DNA of 64,000 nt from Streptomyces cinerochromogenes (GCF_014648635.1 NZ_BMRM01000005.1:1-64000), one strand, 5' to 3'. Shown: positions 8,358-17,088, numbered from the stretch's first letter. Notes: generated by a model from the sequence alone, not told the origin. Numbers and translations are program-made.

Positions 8358-9734
8358 ATGGACACCGTGACACGACCCAGGATCCTGGTGGTGGGCGCCG
8401 GCTTCGCCGGAGTGGAGTGCGTCCGCCGCCTGGAGCGGAAACTCACCCCGGACGAGGCCGACGTCACGCTGGTGACGCCGTTCGCCTATCAGCTCTATCT
8501 GCCGCTGCTGCCCCAGGTCGCCTCCGGCGTGCTCACGCCGCAGTCGATCGCCCTGTCGCTGCGCCGCAGCAAGAAGTACCGCACCCGGATCATCCCGGGC
8601 GGCGCGATCGGCGTCGACCTGAAGGCGAAGGTGTGCGTCGTCCGCACCATCACCGACAAGATCGTCAACGAGCGCTACGACTACATCGTGCTGGCGCCGG
8701 GCAGCGTGACCCGCACCTTCGACATCCCGGGCCTGACCGAGCACGCCTTCGGGATGAAGACCCTCGCCGAGGCCGCGTACATCCGTGACCACGTCATCTC
8801 GCAGCTCGACCTGGCGGACGCCAGCGACGACCCGGCCGAGCGGGCCGCGCGGCTGCAGTTCGTGGTGGTCGGCGGAGGCTACGCGGGCACCGAGACGGCG
8901 GCCTGCCTGCAGCGGCTGACGCACGCGGCCGTGCAGCGCTACCCGCGGCTGGACCCGGGGCTGATCAAGTGGCATCTGATCGACATCGCGCCCAAGCTCA
9001 TGCCGGAGCTGGGCGACAAGCTCGGCCGCAGCGCGCAGGAGATCCTCAAGCGGCGCGGCGTCGAGGTCTCGCTGGGTGTGTCGATCGCCAAGGCGGGCCC
9101 GGAGGAGGTCACCTTCACCGACGGCCGGGTGGTCCCGACGCACACCCTGATCTGGACGGCCGGTGTGGTCGCGAGCCCGCTCATCGCCACCCTCGGCGCG
9201 GAGACCGTCAAGGGCCGGCTGGCCGTCACCCCGGAGATGTGCCTGCCGGGCGAGGACGGGGTGTTCGCGCTCGGCGACTCGGCGGCCGTGCCGGACCTGG
9301 CCAAGGGTCAGGAGGGCGCGGTCTGCCCGCCCACCGCGCAGCACGCCATGCGGCAGGGGAGGAAGGTCGCCGACAACGTCATCGCGACGCTGCGGGGCCA
9401 GCCGATGCAGCCGTACGTGCACAAGGACCTGGGGCTCGTCGTCGACCTCGGCGGCAAGGACGCGGTGTCCAAGCCGCTGGGGGTCGAGCTGCGCGGGCTG
9501 CCCGCGCAGGCGGTGGCCCGCGGCTACCACTGGTCGGCGCTGCGCACCAATGTCGCCAAGACCCGGGTGATGACCAACTGGCTGCTGAACGCGGTCGCGG
9601 GCGACGATTTCGTCCGCACCGGCTTCCAGGCCCGCAAGGCGGCCCGGCTGAAGGACTTCGAGTACACGGACGCGTACCTGACGCCGGAACAGGTACGGGC
9701 GCGGGTGGAGGGCACGGACGTCGCCCCCTCCTGA
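8358..9734 (+). CDS. ndh: Type II NADH dehydrogenase (FAD-dependent NADH:quinone oxidoreductase)
   Basis: The 458-residue protein has the two-dinucleotide-domain structure of NDH-2: an FAD motif VVGAGFAGVE near the N terminus, an NADH motif VVGGGYAGTETAA near residue 172, and the FAD-closing VFALGDSAAVPD near residue 300. The C-terminal part has amphipathic character expected for membrane-surface binding. NDH-2 passes electrons from NADH to menaquinone without pumping protons. The ATG at 8358 has GGAGG 11 bases upstream; a GTG at 8367 is an alternative with AAAGGG nine bases upstream. The 200-base gap before it holds no evident gene, so an independent promoter is likely. Confidence 0.9.
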   Translation: MDTVTRPRILVVGAGFAGVECVRRLERKLTPDEADVTLVTPFAYQLYLPLLPQVASGVLTPQSIALSLRRSKKYRTRIIPGGAIGVDLKAKVCVVRTITDKIVNERYDYIVLAPGSVTRTFDIPGLTEHAFGMKTLAEAAYIRDHVISQLDLADASDDPAERAARLQFVVVGGGYAGTETAACLQRLTHAAVQRYPRLDPGLIKWHLIDIAPKLMPELGDKLGRSAQEILKRRGVEVSLGVSIAKAGPEEVTFTDGRVVPTHTLIWTAGVVASPLIATLGAETVKGRLAVTPEMCLPGEDGVFALGDSAAVPDLAKGQEGAVCPPTAQHAMRQGRKVADNVIATLRGQPMQPYVHKDLGLVVDLGGKDAVSKPLGVELRGLPAQAVARGYHWSALRTNVAKTRVMTNWLLNAVAGDDFVRTGFQARKAARLKDFEYTDAYLTPEQVRARVEGTDVAPS

Positions 9735-9828
9735 TGTGACGCGGATCACCGGGAGGCCGCCGATCATTCTCCGTCCGGCCGGCGGTCTTCTCCGGTGACC
9801 AGGAAACGTCACAGGAGGGACACCCGGT

Positions 9829-10038
9829 ATGAGCGAGAAGGCCGTGAAGGGCCCGGCGAGCTACTTCCCGTCGATCGAGAAGAAGTACGGCCGCCCCGTC
9901 GGCGAGTGGCAGGAGCTGATCCGCTCCTCACCCCTGACGAAGCACATGGAACTCGTCGCCTGGCTGAAGTCGGAGCACGGGCTCGGCCACGGGCACGCGA
10001 ACGCCCTGGTGGCCGCCACCCTGGCCGAGAGCCGGTAG
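9829..10038 (+). CDS. DUF4287 domain protein
   Basis: A complete 69-residue protein that is all DUF4287: AVKGPASYFPSIEKKYGRP, the WLKSEHGLGHGHANALVAA segment and a short C terminus. DUF4287 proteins are small, predicted helical and of unknown function; some homologues carry a second DUF5655 domain, which is absent here. A strong ribosome site (CAGGAGGGA) precedes the ATG. It stands alone between ndh and the FUSC gene on the same strand, with 94 bases before it. Its expression and role cannot be read from the sequence. Confidence 0.85.
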   Translation: MSEKAVKGPASYFPSIEKKYGRPVGEWQELIRSSPLTKHMELVAWLKSEHGLGHGHANALVAATLAESR

Positions 10039-10101
10039 TCCGCACCCGCGTGCGATGCTGGGTCGGAGATCCATTTCCGACACGGGAGAGAGCGCGGCGG
10101 C

Positions 10102-12357
10102 GTGAGAACAGCGGGACGGTCGGGACGGGTACGGATGTGGGACCGGCTCGCGGCGTCGGACCCCGGGCTGCTCCGGCTCACCGCGGGGCTGCGCACGGTC
10201 GCCGCGATCGCCCTGGCCCTCGCCGTCCTCGCCGCGCTGCGCGTCCCGGTGCCCCAGCTGGTCGCCGGGGCCATGGCGGCGATGGTCGCCACCTTCGCCG
10301 TCCGGGAGAAGCAGCGCGGCCCGCAGGCCGTCACCCTCGCGCTCGGCCTGCCGGTGGCGCTGGCCTCGGTGTCACTGGGCACGCTGCTCAACCAGCGGGT
10401 CGTCGTCGGCGACCTGTTCTTCGTCGTCCTCATCTTCTGCGCCGTCTACGGCCGCCGGTTCGGCGACCGCGGTACGGCGCTGGGGCTGATCGGCTTCCAG
10501 ATCTACTTCCTGTCACTGTTCGTGGGCGCGGCCCCGTCCGCGCTGCCCGCGCTGTACGGCGTGATCTGCGTGGCGTTCGCGTGCAGCGCCGCCGCCCGGT
10601 TCGCGCTGCTGCCGCAGACCCCGGCGGGCACGCTGGACCGGTTGCGGCGGGCCTTCAGGGCCCGGCTCGCCCAGCTGCTCGCCACGCAGGCCGAGTTGCT
10701 GGACGCCGGCCCCGAGGACGCCGAGAAGGTACTGGAGGACCTGCGCGAAGGCACCGCACGGCTGCACGAGGCGGCGCTGATGATCCAGGGCCGGCTGGAG
10801 GACGGCGTCCTGGACCCGGCGGTGGCCCGGCTGCTCCAGCGCCGGATCGCGGACGCCGAGATCGCCGCCGAGCGGCTCGGGCTGCTGCTGCTGACCGCGC
10901 GCAGTGCCCGCCGCACCGACACCCTCACCCTGCATCTGCCCGGCGCCCCGTTGCCCTCCGGGGTGGAGCTGCCGGTGCGGGACGAGGCGGCGGACGCGCT
11001 GCGCCGGGACCTGGGGGCGCTGCGGCTGCTGATGCTGCGCCCCGCCGGGGAGGCGTCGGGCACCGCGCTCGCCCAGGTGCGCAACCGGCTCCTCGGTTAC
11101 CGCGAGGAGGAGAACCTGCCCGCGGCCTCCCCTGCCGTGCAGGACGTCTTCCGGGGCCTCGGCGAGGCCGCCCGGGCCTCGCTCGGCCTGCGGGTCGCCC
11201 TGGAGGGGCCGCAGGACGAGTCCGACGACACCCCGGCGACCGCCCGCTCACGGGAGGAGCTGGAGGCGGAGGACGCCGCGATCGAGGTCAGCGAGGAGCG
11301 CGAACCGGAGGAGCCGGAGCCGGCCGGCCTGCAACGGCCCACCACCCGGGCCGCTCTCCAGGTCGCCGTCGGCTCCTCGCTGGCCATCGCCGGGGGCGAG
11401 CTGCTGTCCAGCCAGCGCTGGTACTGGGCGGTGCTGACCTGCTGGATCGTGTTCCTGAACACCGCCTCCACCGGCGAGATCCTGGTGAAGGGCTACCGAC
11501 GGCTGCTGGGCACGGTGCTGGGCGTGGTGGCCGGCATCGGGCTGGCCGGGCTGGTCGGGCACCACACGTGGACGGCGTTCGCGCTGGTGCTGCTGTTCAT
11601 CTTCGCGATGTTCTACACCGCTCCCCTGTCGTACACGCTGATGTCGTTCTTCGTGACGGCCATGCTCGGGCTGCTGTACACCCTGCTGAACACCTACAGC
11701 ATGTCGGTGCTGGTGCTGCGGATCGAGGAGACGGCGCTCGGCGCGGCCTGCGGGGTGATCGCGGCGGCCGTCGTGCTGCCGATCCACACCGACCGCCGCA
11801 CCAACGACCTCCTCGTGGCGGTCCTCGACCGGCTGGCCGAGGTGACCCGGGGCGCCGTCGACCAGCTGAGCGGCGGGGCGGGCGGCGACCTGGTGGAGCG
11901 GGCGCGCGAGCTGGACCAGGCGCTGGCCGACCTGCGCGCGGCGACCCAGCCGCTGACCCATCCGATCACACCGCTGCGCTCACGCCGGGACACGGCCCGG
12001 TACGTGGTCGCTCTGCTGGAGACCTGCGCGTACCACGGGCGGTCCCTCGCGGCCACGGCCGAGCTGCTGCCGACGCATCCGTCGATCGCGGCGGATCCGC
12101 GGCTGCGCGGGGCGTGTGCGCGGATCGTGCACAACATCGAGGCGATCGCCGCGCACGTCAGGGACCCGCGGGCGGACGCCGGAATCGAGACCGGCCCCAG
12201 CATCGCGTCGATGCTGGAGCCGGGCACCCTGCGCACCCCGCGCTACGGCCGCGTGACCGACCGGGTGCTGCGTCACCTGCAGCGGCTGGACGAGGCCGTC
12301 TCCGGTCTGGCCCGCCCGCTGGGCGTCGCCGGCGGGCCGGCCCAGCCGCGGGGGTGA
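10102..12357 (+). CDS. FUSC-family inner-membrane protein
   Basis: The 751-residue protein has the FUSC (fusaric acid resistance-like) layout: an N-terminal block of hydrophobic helices (about residues 28-170), a long charged cytoplasmic region (about 175-415) containing acidic stretches such as EAEDAAIEVSEEREPEEPEP, a second block of helices (about 420-565, including YWAVLTCWIVFLNTAS) and a C-terminal helical domain. Relatives are putative aromatic-acid or drug effluxers such as AaeB; no substrate is indicated. The GTG at 10102 follows GGGAGAG. Its stop lies only four bases from the convergent sigma-factor stop, so the two transcripts must overlap at their ends. Confidence 0.85.
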   Translation: MRTAGRSGRVRMWDRLAASDPGLLRLTAGLRTVAAIALALAVLAALRVPVPQLVAGAMAAMVATFAVREKQRGPQAVTLALGLPVALASVSLGTLLNQRVVVGDLFFVVLIFCAVYGRRFGDRGTALGLIGFQIYFLSLFVGAAPSALPALYGVICVAFACSAAARFALLPQTPAGTLDRLRRAFRARLAQLLATQAELLDAGPEDAEKVLEDLREGTARLHEAALMIQGRLEDGVLDPAVARLLQRRIADAEIAAERLGLLLLTARSARRTDTLTLHLPGAPLPSGVELPVRDEAADALRRDLGALRLLMLRPAGEASGTALAQVRNRLLGYREEENLPAASPAVQDVFRGLGEAARASLGLRVALEGPQDESDDTPATARSREELEAEDAAIEVSEEREPEEPEPAGLQRPTTRAALQVAVGSSLAIAGGELLSSQRWYWAVLTCWIVFLNTASTGEILVKGYRRLLGTVLGVVAGIGLAGLVGHHTWTAFALVLLFIFAMFYTAPLSYTLMSFFVTAMLGLLYTLLNTYSMSVLVLRIEETALGAACGVIAAAVVLPIHTDRRTNDLLVAVLDRLAEVTRGAVDQLSGGAGGDLVERARELDQALADLRAATQPLTHPITPLRSRRDTARYVVALLETCAYHGRSLAATAELLPTHPSIAADPRLRGACARIVHNIEAIAAHVRDPRADAGIETGPSIASMLEPGTLRTPRYGRVTDRVLRHLQRLDEAVSGLARPLGVAGGPAQPRG

Positions 12358-12361
12358 CCGC

Positions 12362-13216
12362 TCACCGCGGGTCGGCGGAGCCGGGGCGGCGGCTGCCGAG
12401 CACCTCGTCGCGGACCCGCGCGCAGCTGCGGCTGATCAGCCGGGAGACGTGCATCTGGGAGATGCCGAGCCGGTCGGCGATGCGGCTCTGGGTCATGTCC
12501 TCGAAGAAGCGCATGTAGAGGATGGCCCGCTCACGCTCGGGCAGCCGGCGCAGTCCTTCCTTGGCGGCCTCGCGGTCGACCACGACGTCGTAGGAGGTGT
12601 CCGTGGCACCGAGGGTGTCGGCGAGGCTGTAGCCGTCGTCGCCGGCGGAGAGTTCGGCGTCCAGCGACAGGGTGCTGAAGCTCTCCAGCGCCTCCAGGCC
12701 GGCGCTCACCTCCTCCTCGCTGAGGCCGGTGTGGGCGGCGATGTCGGCGACGGTGGGTTCGGGACTGCCGGGGTTCTGGGTGAGTTCCCGCCGGGCCACC
12801 CGGACCCGGTTGCGCAGTTCCTGCACCCGGCGCGGCACCCTGAGGGCCCACATCCGGTCGCGGAAGTGCCGCTTGACCTCACCGGTGATGGTCGGCACGG
12901 CATAGCTCTCGAAGGCACCCCGGGAGGGGTCGAAGCGGTCGATGGCCTTGACCAGGCCGAGCGCGGCCACCTGGCGCAGGTCCTCGACGGACTCGCCGCG
13001 GTCGCGGAACCGGCCGGCGATCCGGTGGGCCATGGGCAGCCAGGCGGTGACGAGTTCGTCTCGTACGGCGTCCCGCTCGGGACCGTCCTCCAGCTCCGCC
13101 AGTCGGACGAACAGCTCGGCGGTGTCGGGAGCGTCGTCGTGGTTCCGCCGGGCGGGCGCCGCGGCGGCGGTGGTGGCGGTCGTGCCGGGACGGCTTGTCG
13201 ACATGTCGGTCAGCAT
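12362..13216 (-). CDS. RNA polymerase sigma factor, SigB/SigF/SigG family
   Basis: A 284-residue group 3 sigma factor. Region 2 has the subfamily hallmark DLRQVAALGLVKAIDRFDP with FESYAVPTITGEVKRHFRD; region 3 has EPTVADIAAHTGLSEEEV; region 4 has LPERERAILYMRFFEDMTQS and RIADRLGISQMHVSRLISRS. Such factors control stress and sporulation genes in Streptomyces and are usually held by RsbW-type anti-sigma proteins. Such a protein is encoded just upstream on the same strand (13453-13884), with 236 bases between. The 35-residue N-terminal extension is low complexity (TTATTAAAAPARR). An alternative ATG at 13204 would shorten it by four residues. Which of the Streptomyces paralogues this is cannot be settled by eye. 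Confidence 0.92.
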   Translation of the reverse strand: MLTDMSTSRPGTTATTAAAAPARRNHDDAPDTAELFVRLAELEDGPERDAVRDELVTAWLPMAHRIAGRFRDRGESVEDLRQVAALGLVKAIDRFDPSRGAFESYAVPTITGEVKRHFRDRMWALRVPRRVQELRNRVRVARRELTQNPGSPEPTVADIAAHTGLSEEEVSAGLEALESFSTLSLDAELSAGDDGYSLADTLGATDTSYDVVVDREAAKEGLRRLPERERAILYMRFFEDMTQSRIADRLGISQMHVSRLISRSCARVRDEVLGSRRPGSADPR

Positions 13217-13452
13217 GCGGAATCGCTCCTGAACGTGGTTTCAGGGCACGGCCGGAACACAGGTTCCTGGTCCTGGCCCGAACGGTGGTGTCAGGGTTGG
13301 CCGCGGGTCAGCCGCCGGGGCCCGCCGGGAGGGGGCCAGGGCAGCGGTGGTGTTTTCCCCGCTGGGCGCGCGCCTCCGGTCCGAAGCACGAGGTTCCGTC
13401 TGCCCCTCGGTCAAGCGGGCAAACGCCGCTGGGCGGAACTTCGAAAACCGCT

Positions 13453-13884
13453 TCAGCGCAACGGTACGACGGCCGTGATGCGCTTGCCTCCGCACGGCAG
13501 CTCGGCCACCCGGACGTCCCGGGCCAGCCGGCAGACGATGGGCCAGCCCCGGCCGCCGGGCCGGCCGCGCCCGTCGGCGGGCCGGCGGGCCACGGGGAGT
13601 TCGTCACTGCGGTCGCTGACCGAGACGCGGACGCCCCCGGAGTCCACGTCGACGTCGAATCCGGTGATGCCGCCGCCGTGCAGCAGCGCGTTGGTGGTGA
13701 GTTCCGAGGTCACCAGCAGGGCGTCCTCGACGGCCTCGGCCGGGCACGGCAGGGCGCGGGCCCGGCACCGTTCGGTCATGACCCGCTCGACCGTTCTGCG
13801 GGCCTCGGCCGGCCGGCTGGGTATCCGGCAGCGGGCTTCCGGCAGGGTCGCGGCGGAGCGGGTCCGGTGCTGTTGTTCGAGCAT
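13453..13884 (-). CDS. RsbW-like ATP-binding protein, candidate anti-sigma factor
   Basis: This 143-residue single-domain GHKL ATPase has the N box ELTTNALLHGGG (about residues 64-75) and the glycine lid GGRGWPIVCRL near residue 115. It also has the typical RsbW-like opening, in which RIPSRPAEARRTVERVM forms strand and helix 1. Its position directly upstream of a SigB-family sigma gene on the same strand suggests it may bind that factor (inference). The ATG follows GGGAGGAAGGG. About 50 bases upstream lies a SigB-type promoter-like sequence, which would fit autoregulation. The sister gene at 7722-8156 is similar but lacks a sigma neighbour. Confidence 0.8.
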   Translation of the reverse strand: MLEQQHRTRSAATLPEARCRIPSRPAEARRTVERVMTERCRARALPCPAEAVEDALLVTSELTTNALLHGGGITGFDVDVDSGGVRVSVSDRSDELPVARRPADGRGRPGGRGWPIVCRLARDVRVAELPCGGKRITAVVPLR

Positions 13885-13935
13885 CCCTTCCTCCCTGAGC
13901 GGTGCCCGGATTACAGGGTTTTCTCCTTGTCCGGC

Positions 13936-13959
13936 TGACCCTTTCGGGCCCTGTCAAAC
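13936..13959 (-). promoter_or_regulatory. SigB-type promoter-like sequence upstream of the RsbW-like gene
   Basis: Read on the minus strand this is GTTT, 14 bases, then GGGTCA. The known Streptomyces SigB-type consensus is GTTT, 14-16 bases, GGGTAY, so spacing fits and one late position differs. It would start transcription about 45 bases before the 13884 ATG. It was found by eye, and such short patterns also occur by chance. Confidence 0.4.
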
Positions 13960-14009
13960 ACACTCGGTGCCGGTGTCATCACGGCCGACCGTCCGGGTAC
14001 CCGACGGGC

Positions 14010-14252
14010 ATGACCGATGTCGTGGACGCGGACGAGTTGTTGCGGAGGATCCGGCGGGGCCGGGAGCGCGCGGCCGAGGAGGAGCGGGCCTGGCGGGAGC
14101 GGGCCCGGAGCCTGACGGCGACGGATCCGGAGGGCGCCCGGGAGGCGACGGACCGGGCCCGGGCGTTCGAGGCGGTGCTGCGGGTGCTGGAGGAGATCGT
14201 GCGCCCGGGCAGGAGCCCGGTACAGACGGAAGGAGTGAAACAGGTCACCTGA
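14010..14252 (+). CDS. Small charged, predicted coiled-coil protein
   Basis: A predicted 80-residue protein dominated by Arg, Glu and Ala, with heptad-like stretches (LLRRIRRGRERAAEEERAWRE; later ARAFEAVLRVLEEIV) that suggest one or two helices or a coiled coil. I do not recognise a family. The ATG at 14010 lies in a plausible context (GACGGGC upstream) and codon use follows the Streptomyces GC3 pattern. The gene is divergent from the RsbW-like gene, sharing a 125-base intergenic region with the SigB-type promoter-like sequence. Whether it is translated is uncertain. Confidence 0.5.
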   Translation: MTDVVDADELLRRIRRGRERAAEEERAWRERARSLTATDPEGAREATDRARAFEAVLRVLEEIVRPGRSPVQTEGVKQVT

Positions 14253-14305
14253 CCCGGTTTCTGGTTACCCAAAAGTACGACAGGTGGTTTATCGTTCATC
14301 CATAC

Positions 14306-14393
14306 GTGATGCCGGAGGGGCGCGGAACCGTCCTTCCCCCCTCCCCGCGTCACCGCATACGGCCCTGGCTGGTTTCCCCCGTCCAGCCAGGGC
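14306..14393 (+). ncRNA. Candidate small RNA with two C-rich hairpins (6C-RNA-like?)
   Basis: A 276-base gap between two genes holds two strong hairpins. The first pairs GTGA (14306) with TCAC (14350) and GGAGGGG (14314) with CCCCTCC (14338), and carries six consecutive C at 14336-14341. The second is an 11-bp perfect stem (14362-14372 with 14383-14393) with a loop containing CCCCC, followed by TCTTT. Paired hairpins displaying C tracts recall the actinobacterial 6C RNA motif, but in the pairing given here most of the first C tract falls in the stem. It could instead be a leader or terminator for the cNMP gene. Strand is assumed from the trailing T-run. Confidence 0.4.
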
Positions 14394-14528
14394 TCTTTGC
14401 TGCCCCGAGCGCGACACGCGGGCGGAGATCCGCTCGCCTCGACGTGCTCCTGGCGGTCACAGCGGCTGAAATGGGCTTGGGAGCACAGCACCCGAACCGC
14501 AACCGCCGCCGGCGAGGAGCCATGCGCC

Positions 14529-14987
14529 ATGACCAAAGCGATCAAACTGCTCACCGCCCTCCCCCAGGCGCAGCGCGAGCGCCTGATGGAGCTGGCGAAG
14601 GAGGTCTCCTTCCCGGAGGACACCCGCATCTTCGAGGCCGGCGGCACCGCTGACCGGTTCTGGGTGATCCGCTCGGGCGCGGTCCACCTCGACACCCAGG
14701 TCACCACCCGGCAGCGGGTCACCGTGGCCACGCTGGGCGCGGGCGACATGCTCGGCTGGTCCTGGCTGTTCCCGCCGTACGAGTGGGACTTCGGCGCGGT
14801 GGCCTTCAGCAACGTACGGGCCTACGAGTTCGACGGGCCGTCGGTGCTCGGGCTGTGCGTGGAGGACCCGCTGCTCGGACTGTCGCTGGTGCGGACGGTG
14901 GCCGAGGTCCTCGCCCACCGCCTGGAGACGACCCGCGGAAAGCTGATGGAGCAGTACACGATGCGGCGGCGCAGCGGCCCGCTCTAG
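14529..14987 (+). CDS. Cyclic-nucleotide-binding (Crp-like) domain protein without DNA-binding domain
   Basis: A 152-residue protein that is essentially one cNMP-binding beta-roll: DTRIFEAGGTADRFWVIRSG (about residues 27-46), VATLGAGDMLGWSWLFPPY and a C-terminal helix with HRLETTRGKLMEQY. It ends before any helix-turn-helix, so unlike Crp/Fnr regulators it probably does not bind DNA alone. The phosphate-binding cassette is not the canonical Crp one (GEhGE...RxA is replaced by GDMLGW), so a different ligand or none is possible. The start ATG is set by AGGAG upstream. The candidate small RNA lies in its 5' region. Another protein with a similar domain is the kinase at 29925-31376. Confidence 0.82.
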   Translation: MTKAIKLLTALPQAQRERLMELAKEVSFPEDTRIFEAGGTADRFWVIRSGAVHLDTQVTTRQRVTVATLGAGDMLGWSWLFPPYEWDFGAVAFSNVRAYEFDGPSVLGLCVEDPLLGLSLVRTVAEVLAHRLETTRGKLMEQYTMRRRSGPL

Positions 14988-15008
14988 GGCCTCTCCTGGG
15001 CGGGCACC

Positions 15009-16352
15009 TCAGATCCGGTAGCGGCGCAGGGCCGGGACGGCGGCGGCCAGGGCCAGCATCACCACGACGACCAGGGCGCCGCCGCCCGCGACGGCGGCCC
15101 GGGGGCCGAACACCGAGCCGGCGGTGCCGTGCAGCACGTCGGCCAGGCGCGGTCCGCCCGCGACGACCACCGTGAACACCCCCTGCATCCGGCCGCGCAT
15201 CTCGTCGGTCGCGGCCGACAGCAGGATGGCGCCGCGGAAGACCATCGAGACCATGTCGGCGACGCCGGCCGCGGCGAGGAAGGCCAGGGCGACCCACAGG
15301 TTCCCGCTCAGTCCGAACCCGGCGACGGCCGCGCCCCAGCCGACGACCGCACCGATCACCATCCAGCCGTGCCGGCGGGCCCGCGAGAAGACACCGGAGA
15401 ACAGGCCGCCGAGCACCGCGCCGACCGGGATGCCCGCGAACAGCACACCGAGCGCGAGACCCTCGCCCCAGGAGCCGTACGTGTCCGCGGCCAGCTCGGG
15501 GAAGAGGGCGCGGGGCATGCCGAACACCATGGCGACGATGTCGGCGAGGAAGGACAGCAGCAGCACCTTGTGCCGGGATATGTACCGGAAGCCCGCCGCT
15601 ATCTCGCGCAGTCCCGCCCGGCGGGCGGTCTCGGCGAGCGGCGGCAGCGCGGGCAGCCGGAAGACGGCCCACACCGTCACGCACAGTGCCAGCGCGTCGA
15701 TCAGATACAGCTCGGGCAGCCCGATGACCGGGATGAGCGCACCGGCCAGCAGCGGGCCCGCCACCAGGCCGGTCTGCATCACCGTCGAGCCGAGGGCGTT
15801 GGCGGCCGGCAACTGCTCCGCCGGGACCAGCCGGGCGATGGAGGCGGTCCGGGCGGGCGAGTTGAGCCCGAAGAACGCCTGCTGCAGCGCGAGCAGCACC
15901 ATGAGGACGACGACCGAGTCCAGACCGGTGACGGCCTGCGCCCAGAACAGCAGCGAGGTCACCGCGATGCCGCTGTTGGTGACCAGCAGCAGCTTGCGCC
16001 GGTCCACGGTGTCGGCGACCGCCCCTCCCCACAGCGCGAAGGCCACCATCGGCAGCAGTCCGGCGAGGCTCGCGTAGCCGACCCAGGCCGAGGAGTGCGT
16101 GATGTCGTAGATCTGCTTGGGCACGGCGACGGCGGTGAGCTGGCTGCCGACGGCGGTGACGATGGTCGACGACCACAGGCGCCGGTAGGCGGGGATGCGC
16201 AGCGGGCGGGTGTCCATCGCCCAGCGGCGCCAGCCGCGCCGCGGCGGGTCCTCGGCCGCCGACCCGTCGGGGCCGGTCCGGGTCCCGGTCGGGTCGGTCT
16301 CGGTGCTGCTGCTCTCGGTCGCGTCCACGGATGTCCTGGTTGCTCGATACAT
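15009..16352 (-). CDS. Major facilitator superfamily exporter
   Basis: A 447-residue MFS protein with a hydrophilic N-terminal tail (about residues 1-50) and the expected series of about twelve hydrophobic helices. The loop 2/3 signature is the relaxed WGGAVADTVDRRKLLL (near residue 107). The NSPARTASIARLVPAEQLPAANALGS segment (about 167-192) is typical of the DHA3/enterobactin-exporter-like MFS_3 family, some of which export macrolides or siderophores. No substrate is indicated by neighbours. It converges with the cNMP gene (21 bases between stops) and is followed in the same orientation from upstream by the LysE-type gene. Confidence 0.88.
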   Translation of the reverse strand: MYRATRTSVDATESSSTETDPTGTRTGPDGSAAEDPPRRGWRRWAMDTRPLRIPAYRRLWSSTIVTAVGSQLTAVAVPKQIYDITHSSAWVGYASLAGLLPMVAFALWGGAVADTVDRRKLLLVTNSGIAVTSLLFWAQAVTGLDSVVVLMVLLALQQAFFGLNSPARTASIARLVPAEQLPAANALGSTVMQTGLVAGPLLAGALIPVIGLPELYLIDALALCVTVWAVFRLPALPPLAETARRAGLREIAAGFRYISRHKVLLLSFLADIVAMVFGMPRALFPELAADTYGSWGEGLALGVLFAGIPVGAVLGGLFSGVFSRARRHGWMVIGAVVGWGAAVAGFGLSGNLWVALAFLAAAGVADMVSMVFRGAILLSAATDEMRGRMQGVFTVVVAGGPRLADVLHGTAGSVFGPRAAVAGGGALVVVVMLALAAAVPALRRYRI

Positions 16353-16412
16353 CTTTTCGGTTTGAGAGCCTAACTATTCCAGGACGACCTGTGCACGCCG
16401 AACGGATCCGGC

Positions 16413-17027
16413 TCAGGACCCGGCGATCAGGGACGCACCCAGGGCGAGCATGGTCAGGGCCACCAGGCCGTCCAGCACCCGCCAGGCGCCCGGGCGGGCC
16501 AGAGGGCGGCCGAGCAGCCGGGCGCCGAAACCGAGCGCGGTGAACCAGCACAGGCTGGCGAGCGCGGCGCCGAGCCCGAAGGTCCAGCGCAGCGGGCCCC
16601 GGTCGGCCGCCAGGGAGCCGAGCAGGAACACGGTGTCCAGGTAGACGTGCGGGTTCAGCCAGGTCATCGCCAGGCAGGTGAGCACCGCCCGGCGGCGCGA
16701 ACCGACCGCCTCCCCCTCCGCGCGCAGCCCGGCGCCGGGCCTGAGGACCCGGCGGGCGGCCAGGGCGCCGTAGCAGAGCAGGAAGGCGCCGCCGACGATC
16801 CCGACCGCCCGGAGCGCGCCCGGCCAGGCCACCACCACGGCGCCGACCCCGCCGACGCCCAGCGCGATGAGCACCGCGTCGGACAGGGCGCAGATGCCGA
16901 CGACGGCGAGCACCGCGTCCCGGCGGACCCCCTGTCTGAGGACGAAGGCGTTCTGGGCACCGATGGCGACGATCAGGGAGAGGCCGGTGCCGAATCCGGC
17001 GGCCGCGGCGGTCAGGGCGTGGTTCAT
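16413..17027 (-). CDS. LysE/ArgO-family amino-acid exporter
   Basis: A 204-residue membrane protein with about six hydrophobic helices and the family opening GFGTGLSLIVAIGAQNAFVLRQG, plus the conserved TWLNPHVYLDTVFLLGS around residue 122. LysE and ArgO export lysine and arginine. The divergent LysR-type gene 69 bases away is the ArgP/LysG-type partner that normally activates such exporters in response to basic amino acids, so export of arginine or lysine is the best inference. An inverted repeat in the shared spacer (17065-17088) is a likely operator. Length and topology are normal. Confidence 0.9.
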   Translation of the reverse strand: MNHALTAAAAGFGTGLSLIVAIGAQNAFVLRQGVRRDAVLAVVGICALSDAVLIALGVGGVGAVVVAWPGALRAVGIVGGAFLLCYGALAARRVLRPGAGLRAEGEAVGSRRRAVLTCLAMTWLNPHVYLDTVFLLGSLAADRGPLRWTFGLGAALASLCWFTALGFGARLLGRPLARPGAWRVLDGLVALTMLALGASLIAGS

Positions 17028-17064
17028 GCGGCCGACGCTAGGAAAGGACCGCTCCCAAGTACAG

Positions 17065-17088
17065 CTAAAGATTTTTACGTATCCTTAG
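17065..17088. promoter_or_regulatory. LysR-type operator between exporter and regulator
   Basis: The 69-base divergent spacer contains an inverted repeat with arms CTAAAGAT (17065-17072) and ATCCTTAG (17081-17088), seven of eight positions matching, separated by eight AT-rich bases. The spacer is strikingly A+T-rich compared with the surroundings. Position and symmetry fit an ArgP/LysG binding site controlling the exporter and possibly the regulator itself. Confidence 0.55.

Noticed and set aside
13402..13424. A second possible SigB-type promoter (GTTT-N14-GGGG) upstream of the sigma gene
   Set aside because: The -10 element reads GGGGCA, only a partial match to GGGTAY, and the leader would be about 190 bases.
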